In this document: one piece after another, positions 39,790 through 50,790 of the stretch
How the letters are laid out: every line of letters begins with the position of its first letter
Position numbering within the stretch: position 1 is the first letter of the stretch
Origin: Prorocentrum cordatum
Lineage: Eukaryota; Sar; Dinophyceae; Prorocentrales; Prorocentraceae
NCBI GenBank assembly: GCA_963575745.1
Contig: CAUYUJ010016368.1
Span: 125,764 to 189,763, forward strand
Reading direction: 5' to 3'
DNA: 64,000 nt
Notes under the pieces: generated by a model
The model's input: the letters and a program-made list of their open reading frames with translations, nothing else
What the model was told of the DNA's origin: nothing
Database searches by the model: none
Position numbers and translations under genes: made by a program

Positions 39790-41126
39790 GCCACATCCGC
39801 CGACCCAATTTGTTGTGGATGGGTGGAATTCCTAACGGCGGTAGAGGGTTAGAGGATGTTGGTCGGGATCTCGTGGTTGGCCTCTCGGGGGCCTCCTAAT
39901 TACCATTTCAGAAACATCTGCCGATGCGGGGAGGGGGGGGAGGGAAGAGTTTGATGAGGATAAGGAGGGGGAGGAGGAGGATGAGGAGGAAGTGGGCGAT
40001 GAGTAGGGTGCGGGGATGAAGAAGGCGACGATGGCGACGACGACAATAGAGGGCTCATGGATAGTAGTCGGGAGGACGTAGTCTGGAGGACGGGGAGGGG
40101 GAGGAAGAGTGCAGGTTGGAGGCCTCTTGGGCGCCGTTTTGGGGTCTCTTGGGGCCCCTTTTGGGCCTCATGGGTTCGTCTTGGGGGGTCTAGGAGGACC
40201 TCCTGGGAGCTCCTGAGGGCCTTTTGGTTGCCTTTTGGATCGTGGTCCCCCTCCCGGCCCTCTCGTGGGCTCGTTTTCAGGCGGCCTTGGGCCGTGTCGG
40301 GTGCGTCTTGGGCCGTCTGGAGGCCCTCTGGGGCAATGTGGGGGCCCTCTTGGAGGCCTTTTGGGACGTCCTGGGGCGACCTCGGGGGCGTCATAGGCAG
40401 TCTTGGAGTGTCGGACAGGCGGGAAAGCGAGTTTGCTAAAAATGTACGTTTTACGAAGGGAATGGGGCCATTTTTGCGTCTGGGGACCCTGTTGGGGCAC
40501 ATCTTCGGGGCACCTTGGGGTGTCTTGGAGTCTGCGGAGAGCGTCTGGGGACCATCGCCGGCGTCTGGGGTCGATATTCCAACGATTCGTGGAGTCTCAT
40601 CGGAGTCTCTCTGGAACTTGGCTGGCCTGGGCCCCTCTTTGGCTCTATTGGGGCTTCTGTGGATGTCCTGGGCGTCTGGGGGGCTCACTTGGGTCCACAC
40701 TGGGCTCTTTTGGCATGCGTTTGTCTCATCGGAGTCTCTCTGGAACTTTTGCGTGGCCCCCTGGCCTTTGCCCTAGTGCCTTGGAGCCCGCTTGGGGCCC
40801 CCTCGGCGCAGCGTGTCGGGCCGTGTTTGCAGCCCTGGTGGCTCTCCTGGTCCGTCTCGGGCGCCCCGCGGAGGGCCTTGGCAGGCCCCCGGAGCGGCGT
40901 CGGGGGCCACCCAGGGGGGCCCCGGGAGGAGTGGGTGACGCATGCGGCCCGTGCGCGCAGGGGGAGGGGGTCCACGAGAGAGGGGGCCTCCCGAACAGCG
41001 TCGACGAGACCAGGACGCCGCGCGTTTGGGTCCGCACCCGCGGCCTCACGGGCGGAGCCCCTGGGCCGTGACCCCACGGATACGGGCGTGTGTTCGCCGA
41101 TGCTCCGCGCGGAACGTATCCGTGCG
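39790..41126. other. Spacer without recognised gene, degenerate TTGGGGCC tract, unit 1
   Basis: Built largely of CTTGGGGCC(A/G)TCTTGG variants (40100-40760), then GC-rich sequence. Open frames of 200-270 codons here are rich in Trp, Gly, Ser or Pro, Lys, Gln and follow the repeat. Unit 2 equivalents: 56030-56948 and 58720-59160. Confidence 0.5.
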
Positions 41127-41240
41127 TAGGGGGCCAGATGCGAACCCTGCCCCTGCCCCCCACGATTTCTGAGGGGGAGGGTGGGGTTCGCTTCAGAAGT
41201 CGTGGGAGAGGCAGGGGCAGGGTTCGCATCTGGCCCCCTA
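41127..41240. repeat. Inverted repeat with arms of about 47 bp, junction of units 1 and 2
   Basis: TAGGGGGCCAGATGCGAACC through CACGATTTCTGA pairs with TCAGAAGTCGTGGG through GGTTCGCATCTGGCCCCCTA, nearly perfect. Second copy at 59161-59274, half copy at 20872. Confidence 0.9.
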
Positions 41241-41466
41241 CCTGCAGAGACCCCACCAGACAGCGCTTGGCGGTCTCCCGCGCCGCAGCATGCCGGGGGG
41301 CACTGCAGAGATCCAGGGGTCCAGGCGGCAGCTGTGTCTGTCACTCGCGGGGGGCGCCGCGGGATCAGGGCACAGCAGCGGCTCTGCCGCCCCAGCCCGT
41401 GGCGCGTATTTCGGCGATCGTGGAGGGGAACAGGCTGCACGAAGCAAATGCAGAAGGGAAGGGTAG

Positions 41467-41850
41467 AGGAGGAGGAGGAGGAGGAGGAGGAGTATGTGAG
41501 GAGGAGGAGGAGGAGGAGGAGGAGGTGGAAAGTGGATGAGGAGGAGAGCAGGCCCGAGGCAAGAAATGAGGGACGGAAGAACAGGGACGAGGGACGATGC
41601 AGTGAGGGTAGAAGAGCAAGAATAGCAAGAGGGGAGGAGGATGAGGAGGAGGAGGAGGAGGAGGAGGAGGAGGAGGAGGAGGTGGAAAGGAGGAGGAGGA
41701 GGCAGGAGATAGGAGGAGGAGGAGGAGGCGGAGGCGGCGGAGGCAGGAAGGAGGAGGAGGAGGAGGAGGAGGAGGAGGAGGAGGAGGAGGAGGAGGAGGA
41801 GGAGGAGGAGGAGGGGGAGGAGAAGGGGGAGGCGGAGGAGAAGGAGGAGG
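41467..41850. repeat. (GGA)n tract upstream of exon A, unit 2
   Basis: Two GGA blocks (41467-41530, 41637-41850) around a short non-repetitive phrase related to the one at 21494. Confidence 0.95.
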
Positions 41851-42081
41851 ACGCCTGTGGGGGACCGTGGCGAAGGGATTGGTGCACGGAAGGCGTTGCG
41901 GGCGGACAGGCCTTGTTCTCCTTTCCTCCAGTGTAGGTAGGCAGGAGGGGGGCGGTCTAGTGGGCGCGGAGTGTTCTTGGTGTGCACGCCGGAGGGAGCG
42001 ATCCGTGGCCGTCCTGGCTCGAGCGCGAGCTCGGACAATCTCGCCTGAAGCGTCTAGCCCGTCGGTACCCCGCAGAGGGCC

Positions 42082-42325
42082 ATGTCTCGTTCTCTCGTCG
42101 GCGCCGCCCTGGCGCTCTCCCGGCTGGCCCAGACGCCGCTGGCAGCTGGCAGCGCGAGCAGCGGGGGCTGGTACGAACAGAAGCCGACCTGCACCGGCCT
42201 CAATTCGCTGTGCGGCGACGGTTGCACGGTCCACATGGGGGACTGCCGGGACGGACAGTGCTACACCATGATGGGCGCCTCCATAGCATGTGCTCCGGCC
42301 GTCATGGGCTGCAACGAGATGGACC
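42082..42325 (+). CDS. Cys-rich secreted protein gene, copy 2, exon A
   Basis: Same signal peptide as copy 1 with Arg for Trp (ALSRLAQTPLAAGSA) and the same seven-cysteine pattern (SLCGDGCTVHMGDCRDGQC). It lacks the Phe-His pair of copy 1. After GAGATGGACC it reads GTTAG, which would be a stop two codons on; since copies 1 and 3 have GTCAG there, this lies most simply in the intron and the gene need not be broken. A candidate leader acceptor is at 41911-41931. Confidence 0.6.
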
Positions 42326-42679
42326 GTTAGGGGGGCGCCAGGCATCCTTCCTGCAAGCCGACCCCGTCTGCTCTTCCTCCAGGAGAGACTTTGTTTTATC
42401 CCCTGGCGACGGCGGGCGTGACCGGGGGGGGGGAGGGGAGGGGGCCGGTAACGCCACGACTCGGGCTGGCGCCGCCTGGGAGTGCCTCGTAATGGCTGAT
42501 GCCCAGACGGCGCCGGCGCAACTCGTGACCTGACCAGGGGGAGGGGGGAGAGCGGGGAGGCGAGGCCTGTGCAGGGCGGGACCTGGAATGATGTAGAAAT
42601 GTGCTCCAAACCTCCGCACGCCGTCTGCCCGCACCGTTCGGCGGAGGGGTCGCCAATGGCAGGGGGGGGGGTTGCTGCG

Positions 42680-42840
42680 GCCGCGCCCGAGGACACGAAG
42701 GCCGCCGAGGGAGGCTGCTGCCCCGAGGGCACGCTGCCCGCGGGGCCCGGCAGCTGCGTGGAGGTCAGCTGTGAGAGCAAGCTCCATTACCACTGCGGCA
42801 GCGATGCCTCTGCGGCGCCCGCCTGCGCAGAGGACGGCGG
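42680..42840 (+). CDS. Cys-rich secreted protein gene, copy 2, exon B
   Basis: Reads APEDTKAAEGGCCPEGTLPA, GPGSCVEVSCESKLHYHCGS and DASAAPACAEDGG. The cysteines of copy 1 are all kept, while Phe-Gly becomes Glu-Gly and Gln-Tyr becomes His-Tyr. In this copy the frame runs on openly to 43141, ending GQEGCRQQSS, which may be intron read-through or a longer exon. Edges approximate. Confidence 0.5.
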
Positions 42841-43445
42841 GCAGCTGTCCACCTCGTCGCCACGCCTCGCCAGGGGCCCCGAGAGATGCCCGCAAGGGGC
42901 CGAGAGAGAGAGAGAGAGGGAGGGTCCGCGCCCGGGGTGGAAGAGTCATTCCATCGGAGGTCTGGGTCTGGCTGGGGGCCGGGAGTGCGGCGGCGTCACC
43001 TCCGTCGCGCCCCCTCCTGCGCAGAGGACCACGGCTCGCCTCGGCGCCACACCTCAGCTCACCGGGTCCCGAGCCTCGCTGGCCCCCGCCCCCTCCGCCG
43101 CTCCGCCCGGCCAGGAGGGGTGCAGACAGCAGTCGTCGTGATCTCCTCGCAACCTCTTCACCTCACTCCCGGCTCCCTCTCTCAATCCTGCTGATGTTAC
43201 TTCGAATTTCACGTGTCCCCACCAGCCCATCCAGAAACGATGCCGAGGCGAGTTAGGAGCAAGCAGTGGGAGAGAGAGAGGGGGGGAATTGCCGTCAAAC
43301 CGAAGCTCGTGGTCAATCTGAGCAGACCCAGAAATCAATCAGACATGCTGGCGCGGATCTTTCGATGTGGGACCTTTTGGCAGCTTACTTGAGCCATCTT
43401 GGGGCTGTTGCTGGGGCCCTCTCTGGCCATATTGGAGCCGTCTTG

Positions 43446-43490
43446 ATGCCTCAGACTCCCATCGGAAGGTCCGATGGGAGTCTGAGGCAT
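43446..43490. repeat. Perfect 21-bp hairpin, unit 2
   Basis: Identical to 23997-24041. Confidence 0.85.
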
Positions 43491-43749
43491 GTACAAGAGA
43501 ACGATAACTTGGAACAGTGAACGAATAATTTGGAGACAATGTCGAGAGGCGCCACATCAAATGGACACGTGAGGACCAAGGCAGGCGAAATCACCTCGGA
43601 CAGCCACTTGGGCATAGGATCGGGCAGGGCCAGATGCGGGGCCGACCGCTGCACAAGGCACTCGCGCGCGACCGTTCAAGGGGGTCTGGCAATGCCACGC
43701 AATTCCCAGAGCTCCTTGGTCACGAGATGGCGCAGACTCGGCCTCTGGG

Positions 43750-44119
43750 GTCGATCGAAACGGTGGTTTTGGCGATTTCGTGGGCCGTTTTCGTTTCGAT
43801 TTCGTCTTGCAGCAAAGGCGGATTGAAGACAAAACGGGGAACAACGGAAACAAAACGAAACGAAGAACACTGTTCGCGTCGATCCCTGCTCGGCCTCGTG
43901 CCTCCAAGGTCGCGTGCGTGCCATCGCTTGGGACCGAACACGAGGCGGCGGCGCGCCCTCGGGCCCCCCCCTTCGGCAGAGAATTTGAAAAGGCCGAGCG
44001 GGTGGCGAACAGAAATGGAAACGAACGCGAACAGATGTTCCTCCTCCTCCCCCTCCTCCTCCCTTTCCTCCTCCTCCTCCTCCTCCTCCTCTTCCTTCTC
44101 CTCTTCCTTTTCCTCCTCC

Positions 44120-44154
<35 letters not shown>

Positions 44155-44399
44155 CTCCTCCTCCTCCTCCTCCGCCTCCTCCTCCTCCTCCTCCCCCTCC
44201 TCTTCCCCTTCTTCCTCCTTCTTCTCCCCCTCCTCCTCCTCCTCCTCCTTCTCCTCCTCTGGCCCGGCGTGGTGGTCGAGTTGACAGGAAGAGTCGGGGA
44301 AACGCAAACGGCGTGACCATGCTCTTTCGGAGGTCCGCGCGGCTTTCTTGGATCGGAACTGGGCCCCCCTTGCCTGGCGCGCGGGGCACCGCCAGGGGA
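43750..44399. repeat. Family E repeat, (TCC/TTC)n and half MITE C, unit 2 intron
   Basis: Near-identical to 24300-24950: family E to about 43990, pyrimidine tract 44040-44261, MITE C left arm 44327-44399. Confidence 0.75.
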
Positions 44400-44476
44400 A
44401 CCCCGGCAGCAACAGTAAACATCCGAGCCAACCGCTGCCACCACTCACCAGTGACAGCATCGGCAAAGACGGCGGT

Positions 44477-45054
44477 ATCAGTTCGTCTGGTGTCAATTCG
44501 GCTGGCGCCAATTCGTCCAGTGCCAATTCGTCTGGTGTCAAGTCGTCCAGTGTCAATTCGTCCGGTGTCAATTCGGCTGGTGCCAGTTCGTCTGGTGTCA
44601 AGTCGTCCAGTGTCAATTCGTCCGGTGTCAATTCGTCCTGTGTCACTTTGTCCGGCACCAATTCGCCTGGCGTCCAGTCGTCCGGTGTCAATTCGTCTTG
44701 TGTCAATTCGTCCGGTGTCAATTTGTCTGGTTTCAATTCGTCTGGTTTCAATCCGCTTGGTATGTCTGTAGAGCATCACAGAGCCGAGCAATCAAACACA
44801 GCTGCAGTAAGCGGAACGAAAACGGCCGAACGAACGAGGACGACATGAGAGCGGACGAAACGAAAGAGTACGAAACGAACGTCGGACGAAACGAGAGAGC
44901 ACGAAGCGAACGAGGACGAAACGAACGGCGGACGAAATGAAGGGCGGACTAAACGAAAGAGGACGAAACGAAAGAGGACGATTCGTAAGAGGGCGGAGTG
45001 AAAGAGGACGACACGAAGTAAGACGGAATGAAAACGGACGAAATGAACGTCAAC
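44477..45054. repeat. 15-bp minisatellite and GGACGAAACGAAAG repeat, unit 2
   Basis: Same number of 15-bp units as unit 1 as far as I can read. 44814-45054 is the purine-rich repeat. 45055-46600 is intron-like spacer as in unit 1. Confidence 0.9.
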
Positions 45055-46624
45055 CCCCGAAGGTGCGCCAGTGAGCTCGTCGACCCCCGCCCGCCCCCCT
45101 TCACCCTTCAACGGTATTTTGCACCCCAGGAAGGGGAAACGGGGAGGGGGACAACCAAATGTCTCAGACGCTCACCCACACGAGGTTTTGTAATGATTTT
45201 GGCCTCTCGGGGGCGTCCCCGGAGTCTTCATGGCCATTTGAAGCTGTCTTCTGGCCTCTTGGAGGCATGTCCGAGGCTATCTTGAACCATCATGGTCTAC
45301 CTTGTACCATCTTGTAGGCTAGCGTGGGCTACCTGGGTCCAGGGCCCTCTTAGAGCAATCTTGGCCCAACAGCCTCCCAAGGATGCCCCCGAGATGCCAA
45401 CATCTGTCAATCATCACATCTGAGGCTTGTCAGTGATTTTATCTTTGAGCGAAGGGTCAGAATCAGCGTTCCCCCGTCGAAAAGCTAAACATCGCCTCTT
45501 GGGGCCCTCTGGGGGCTCTTGGAGCTGTCTTGGAGCCGTCACCGATTCGTCTTGGACCCCTCTTGGGGTCCTCATGGGCCATATTGGAACCGTCTTGAGG
45601 TCTCAACTCCCCCGCCAAAAGCGAAAAGGCGAGAATGCAAGCACAATTGATTTCCCGTAGGTTTGGGAATGACTTTGGCCTCTCGGGGGCGTCCCAGGGG
45701 GGCTCCGTGGCCACTTGGAGCCGTCTTACGGCGGTCTTGGGGCTTGTGGGAGGCATGTTGGAGGCTACCTTTGAGCCAGGGTCTCCCGTGCTGCCATCTA
45801 GAAAGGGCAAGTTGGGCCATCTTAGGCCATCTTGGACGCTCTTGCCGCTCGCGCCCCCCCTCCTTCAGACCCAGGGAGAGGGTAGGGGAAGGGGTCAAGC
45901 TGCCCCCCGAAAGGCGCAAACCGTCTTGCTCACTCCCACCCGCCCTCCCAGCACATGTGCATCATCCGAGCCTGCGTTTCCGATGCCGCATTCTGATTCA
46001 TGAGGTGGGGCGCCCGGGTATGACCCCGGTTTTACTGCAAAGTGTTTGCTGGTACCCCCGCCGCATATTTCAACGACCAGTGCAAAGTGATCGCCTGGTG
46101 CCCGCACGTGATCCAGATTTTGCTGCGATATGTTGCATGTTGTTTGACAGGGATGGTTTGGGGGGTGTCGTCGTGGTTCGGGGATTGTCTCCAGTCAAGC
46201 GGGGGAGGGTGTGCATATTATAAGTTAAGTGCAGACATGAACCCCTCCCTGGAGGGGAATAGTGGGAGTTAGGAGAATTGGCTCCCTGAGCTACCTACGC
46301 CCAGAGGACTGGTGGTAGGATTGTCTCGCATTCGCTCAGTTTCACTCACATTCAGAGTACTCCTGCCCAGACTCACTCACACTCTAGCCACTCATGCACA
46401 GACACACTCACACTCAGACCCCGTCTCGCGGGACCGGTCCTGTCATCATTGCTCATCTTTCGGCGCCCCCCAGGGGCCAGAGATGGCCTTGCATGGGGGC
46501 CGAGATGGAGGGAAACCGCTGGGGCAGTCACAGTCACTCCGCCAGATGTCTGGGGAGCGGAGGGGAGGGAGGGATGCAGGGCTGAGACTGGCGTTCGCAA
46601 AGAGGGACCCTCCAGAGGAGCCCA

Positions 46625-46911
46625 CGGCACCAGCGGAGCTGGGCGCGAGCATCACCGGCACGGTGACCAGGTGCGCCAAGGGCAGCGCGGTGTGCTACGC
46701 ACTCGACATCCAGCCTTTGTCGGGGTCGTGGGAGTGGGTCTACCAGGAGAAGGACAGGCTGTACCTCGCGCGCGGCTGCGACTCGGACCCCGGCCCGGAC
46801 CCCGCCCCGGACCCCGCCCCCATCAGCGGCGCCGCGGGCAGCCACGGGCTGGTGGCGCTGCTGCTCCCGGGGCTGCTGCTGCCTGCCGCGGGGCTGCTCT
46901 CCGCCGCGTAG
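46625..46911 (+). CDS. Cys-rich secreted protein gene, copy 2, terminal exon C
   Basis: Same product as copy 1 exon C with Ile for Ser (ALDIQPLSGSWEWVY), QEK for KKK, and a 12-bp in-frame expansion that lengthens the DPAP linker (DPGPDPAPDPAPIS). The hydrophobic GPI-type tail and stop (46909-46911) are unchanged. 46912-48688 downstream has no recognised gene. Confidence 0.5.
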
Positions 46912-48688
46912 CGGCCAGGCGGTCTCGGCACGCGCCTCCTCGCGGGCCCACGCGGTCCGCTTTTGCTCTCTGCCGCCACCCGGCCCCGGCGAAGCGTGTG
47001 ACAACGGGCGGATGTGCGCACGTTTTGTTGTTCGACGGCGCGGGCGTACGGCCCGTGGCGTTTGCGCGGTTACAGCAGCGCGCACCAGCGCACTGACAGC
47101 GCGGCAGCCCTCTTGGCGCTGCCTGCGTGGCGCGTCTGAGTGACAGGCATGATGACACCCTAGGCCCTAGGCCCGCGTTACAGAAGATGTCGCGGTGCGG
47201 GGGGGCTACAGTCCGTCGCTGGACCCTACGACGTCCGACGACGGCATGACAGAACAAAAGTTGACGCCTCGCATAACTCTCCCCACCTGCCCCTCCAGAA
47301 ACGATCGCTAGGGAAGGTGCCCTGATCAGGGAAGTTCAGGGGCATGCAGTGGAACAGACAGGGGAGTCAGGGGGCGTAGCTCTCCGAGGGTGACGCAGCG
47401 TTGCGCCGAGATTGGCGTGGGCGGCGTGCGAATGCACCCACGGCCGTAGGTGGAGCCCCTCGTACTGTGGGCATAAAACGAGCGATGGGGTGCGTCGGAG
47501 TGGCCAGGGAGGGGGGGGGGATGGGACACGAGCCGTGCGAGGGGTGTGCCGAGATAGGCAGGTGGTGGCGCTCTCCCCGACAGGGAAGGGAAGATGGGTG
47601 TTGGAAGGGGAACCGCGCTAGACCACCTCCTCCCAGAGGGCTGGTGGGACTGCACGCGAAGCACCCCTCCGCCAGGCGAGGGGGGGCGGTGAACCGCAGA
47701 CGCCTGCGGCGAGTCACCGCCGCTCCTCCCGTTGCGGCAACGCGCGTGCAGTGAAGCCTCGATCGAGCGTTCGGCCAGGTCAGGGGACCGCGTGTTCCCC
47801 CAGCCGCTGTTGGAGCTGCCGCTGGGGCAACACTTTTGGCCGTCTTGAGTGCCTGGGGTGGCTCTCTTCGTTCATCCTGGGGCTCTCCTGGGCCGTCTCT
47901 GGGCGCCCTTGGCCCGTTTGGAGCCCTGCAGTGCGTCTGGAGGTCCTCGTGGGCAGTCTGGGGGCTCCCTCGATGCCCTTGAGAGCTGTCTCGGGGCCCT
48001 CTTGGGGCTTTCATGGGGCCTCTTGAGCCATCTCGAGGCTCTCTTAGGCCGTCTTGGAGAAACTTGGAGGCCCCTTGTCCCGTTCTAGCGGCATCTTGAG
48101 CCTTTTTGGGGCTACCACTGGCCGTCGTGGCCAACCTTGAGGGCCATCAAGGTCATCTTGGCGGCGGGTTGGGCTGAAGGCCGCCAGGAATTTTTGGAAG
48201 GGTCATCAGGTGCTCAAACGCGCACGGTCTGAAACTTTTGGATAGCGCGTCGCTCCGCTGTTTCTGGCCCGCCACGCTTCGGCGCGAAACGCTATCCACC
48301 CCCCACTCCCAAGCGTCAGCGTCTCGTGCTTTTCCGAGCCTCCCGCCGCGCGGAGCGGGGCGACACGCGATCTGCTTGCACGGCACAGCGTGTCGCCGTG
48401 ACCGCTGCCGCGACATGCTGTGCAAAAGTTCCCGACCGTACCACGCGAAACACCCCTTCGGCAGGCTGGCGATCGTTTTCAGATTCGAAGTTTTGCCGAT
48501 CGGCGCGGGGCTTCGCACCCCTTCTGCCCCCATCCCATGGAGCAGTTCCTGGCTGTTCTTGGCGCCCGTTTCAAGCAGGTGGAGTCTCTCTCCCATGGGA
48601 CGCACTGCTGTAGACGGTCGCATGGAGCAAAGGTTTGGAGCTAGACCCCCTCCCTCCCACCCCCCCTTCCGCCCAATGTTGTCTCAGG

Positions 48689-49595
48689 AGGGGAAAAAAC
48701 ACACAGACACAATTCATCGTCGATTCCAAGGAAAATATGGGAAAATATGGGAAATGGGGGGGGAGACAGAAACCCAGGAAATATGGGAAAATATGGGGAA
48801 TCCTTTTATTGAATCGCTTCGCTTATTCCGCCGGCCCATTTCGCATGACTGAGCCTCTTGGGGCCGCTGGGGGGCCTCTTCAGCGTCGCTTGGGGGCCTC
48901 CTGAGGGCCTCTTGGGGGCTTTTGGGGCCTCTCAGGGGCCTCTTGAGGCCTCCTGGGGGCTTCTTAAGGCCGAGGGCTCGAAGTTTTGTTTTGTGTTCCC
49001 CCTTTGGGGCATCGCTTGGGGCCCTCTTGGGCCCCTCTTGGGCCGTCTTGGATGCCTCTGGGGCCGTCTTGGAGCCCTCTTGGGCCATCTTGGGGCCTTC
49101 TTGGGAGCTTCTTGGGCCCTCTTGGGGCGATCTTGGGGGCCTCTTGGGCCGTCTTGGGGCGTCGGGAAGCCGAAAAGATGGACACGCCAAAATCTGCCCA
49201 AAACCTAAGGAAAAGTAAGGAATTTTGCCTCTTGGGGCCCTCTGGGGAGTGCTCTTGGAGGCCTCTTGGGGCGTCTGGGGGCCATCTTGGGCGTCTTGGA
49301 ACGATCGTGTGGCATCTCGGAGCACTATTGAACCATCTTGGAGGGCTCTTGGCGGCCTCGTGGCCCTTCTTGGGGCTCTCTGGAGGGCCACGGGGGCGGC
49401 GCCCAGGAGGAAAACCATCTCTGATCCGACCCTGCCGGGGATCGCCCGGGGTACTTTTCGTCCGGGGACCCTCAGGGGCCGCCCCGCGCGCGCGAAGTAG
49501 AAGTATTATTTAGCAATTACCGGAGATCTTAGCACGCCTCTGGCCCGTTGGGCCGGGAATCCTTTTAGTTGTGTGTATTTGTTTGTGTGTCCCAG
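48689..49595. mobile_element. Family D AT-rich element interrupted by an insertion, unit 2
   Basis: Left part 48689-48808 and right part 49568-49595 together match 29226-29373. The gap between them is the insert at 48809-49554 plus its duplicated target. Confidence 0.8.
48809..49554. mobile_element. 746-bp insertion with 13-bp target duplication, unit 2 only
   Basis: GGGAATCCTTTTA is found at 48796-48808 and 49555-49567. Starts TTGAATCGCTTCGCTTATTC, ends CTCTGGCCCGTTGGGCC; no inverted termini and no poly-A. The body is mostly the degenerate CTTGGGGCCTCTTGGG repeat seen throughout the window. The long duplication suggests a retroposition-like event. Confidence 0.75.
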
Positions 49596-49825
49596 GGCCC
49601 CTTCATTGTCGAAGCGCCGAACAAGAAACGTTCACCTGCGGGGGCTGCGCCTCTGCTGGTTCTCGGCCCGCCCCGCCCTTTTGTTGTGGCGGGGCGGGCC
49701 CCATGGCCAGGCCGCCCGGACACGCACCCCCCGCCCCGGAGGAGGCCCGAGGACCGCGCCGCCTCGCCGCTGCGCCGGCGAGGCGGCGCGATTTTGGAGC
49801 CCGGGCCTCTCATCTCTGACCCCTT

Positions 49826-50030
49826 GTCGCAGGCCTAGAGGTTGACACCAACACCACTGTCGGCGGTGTTCCTCCACCTAGAGAAGAAGATCCCGATCTC
49901 GGTAATGGTGGTAATATTCTGGCTTCCAAGGTGACCGAAATATTACCACCAACACCGAAATCTAGGATCACTTCGCCCCTGTGGAGGCAGCCCCTTGTCT
50001 TGGTGTTGGTGCCTACTTCCAGGCCTCCAA
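49826..50030. mobile_element. 205-bp MITE with CCTT target duplication, unit 2 only
   Basis: Terminal inverted repeats about 27 bp: AGGCCTAGAGGTTGACACCA and, on the other strand, AGGCCTGGAAGTAGGCACCA, each followed by ACACCA. An inner palindrome GGTGGTAATATT / AATATTACCACC nests inside. CCTT flanks (49822-49825, 50031-50034). Unit 1 empty site reads GACCCCTTGGTCTG. Confidence 0.85.
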
Positions 50031-50099
50031 CCTTGGTCTGTTTTGGGTGGGATGTTAATCGAGGGGTGGGCGACTGACCTGCCACGGAGCTCGCCCGTC

Positions 50100-50430
50100 C
50101 CCTCCTCCTCCTCCTCCTCCTCCTCCTCCTCCTCCTCCTCCTCCTCCTCCTCCTCCTCCTCCTCCTCCTCCTCCTCCTCCTCCTCCTCCTCCTCCTCCTC
50201 CTCCTCCTCCTCCTCCTCCTCCTCCTCCTCCTCCTCCTCCCTCCCCCCCCCTCCTCCCCCTCCTCCCCCTCCCTCCTCCTCCCCTCCTCCTGCTCCTCCC
50301 TCCTCCCCTCCTCCTCCTCCTCCTCCGCCCCTCCTCCTCCTCCTCCTCCTCCTCCTCCTCCTCCTCCTCCTCTCCCCCCCTCCTCCTCCTCCTCCTCCTC
50401 CTCCTCCTCCTCCTCCTCCTTCTCCTCTAC
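50100..50430. repeat. Long (TCC)n, empty site for LINE-2, unit 2
   Basis: Preceded by GACTGACCTGCCACGGAGCT and followed by CACTCCGACAGCACGTGCCC, the same flanks that surround LINE-2 in unit 1. Confidence 0.95.
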
Positions 50431-50597
50431 CCCCCCCTGCACCCACTCCGACAGCACGTGCCCAACCCCCACAGCGGATCCAATGGGGGGGGGGGCGGTT
50501 GTTGAGTATCTCTCCACTGGGCGGGCCGAAGAGCACCTCCCTCTCGAGAGCGCTCCGCGCATCCCCACCGGCCCCTTCGGACACGATGCCCAGGCAA

Positions 50598-50790
50598 AAC
50601 CACGCCGTATGGTGAGCCAGTGGGGATTCGGGGTCACCGCACGGTTTCGGGACTCGGGTCGTTCTCTGAGGATGAATTGGGAGATTGGGGCCTCCAGAGT
50701 CCCAAAACAGTGCGGTGGCCGACCGTGCGGCGAGGTTTTTGGAGATTCCGAGGTCACCGTACGGTCTGTCACCACACGGTTCTGAGACCC
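50598..50790. mobile_element. MITE family B relative, unit 2
   Basis: Sister of 36499-36692. The region 50791-52043 that follows repeats the unit 1 spacer with its AT-rich island (about 51380-51800) and shows no gene. Confidence 0.7.

Larger units (their letters stand above)
20872..41180 (+). repeat. Tandem unit 1 (20.3 kb) of a three-copy segmental duplication
   Basis: Homology to units 2 and 3 begins at GGGTGGGGTTC near 20872. Landmarks in order: Cys-rich gene exons A, B, C, spacer, LINE-2, AT-rich island, MITE C copies, degenerate TTGGGGCC tract. Exon A start codons of the three units lie at 22241, 42082 and 60335. Unit 1 is longer than unit 2 mainly because it holds LINE-2; unit 2 has its own insertions. 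Confidence 0.95.

Noticed and set aside
42326-42331. Stop codon making copy 2 of the Cys-rich gene a pseudogene
   Set aside because: The TAG lies after the last codon shared by all three copies, where copies 1 and 3 have GTCAG; an intron start explains it better.
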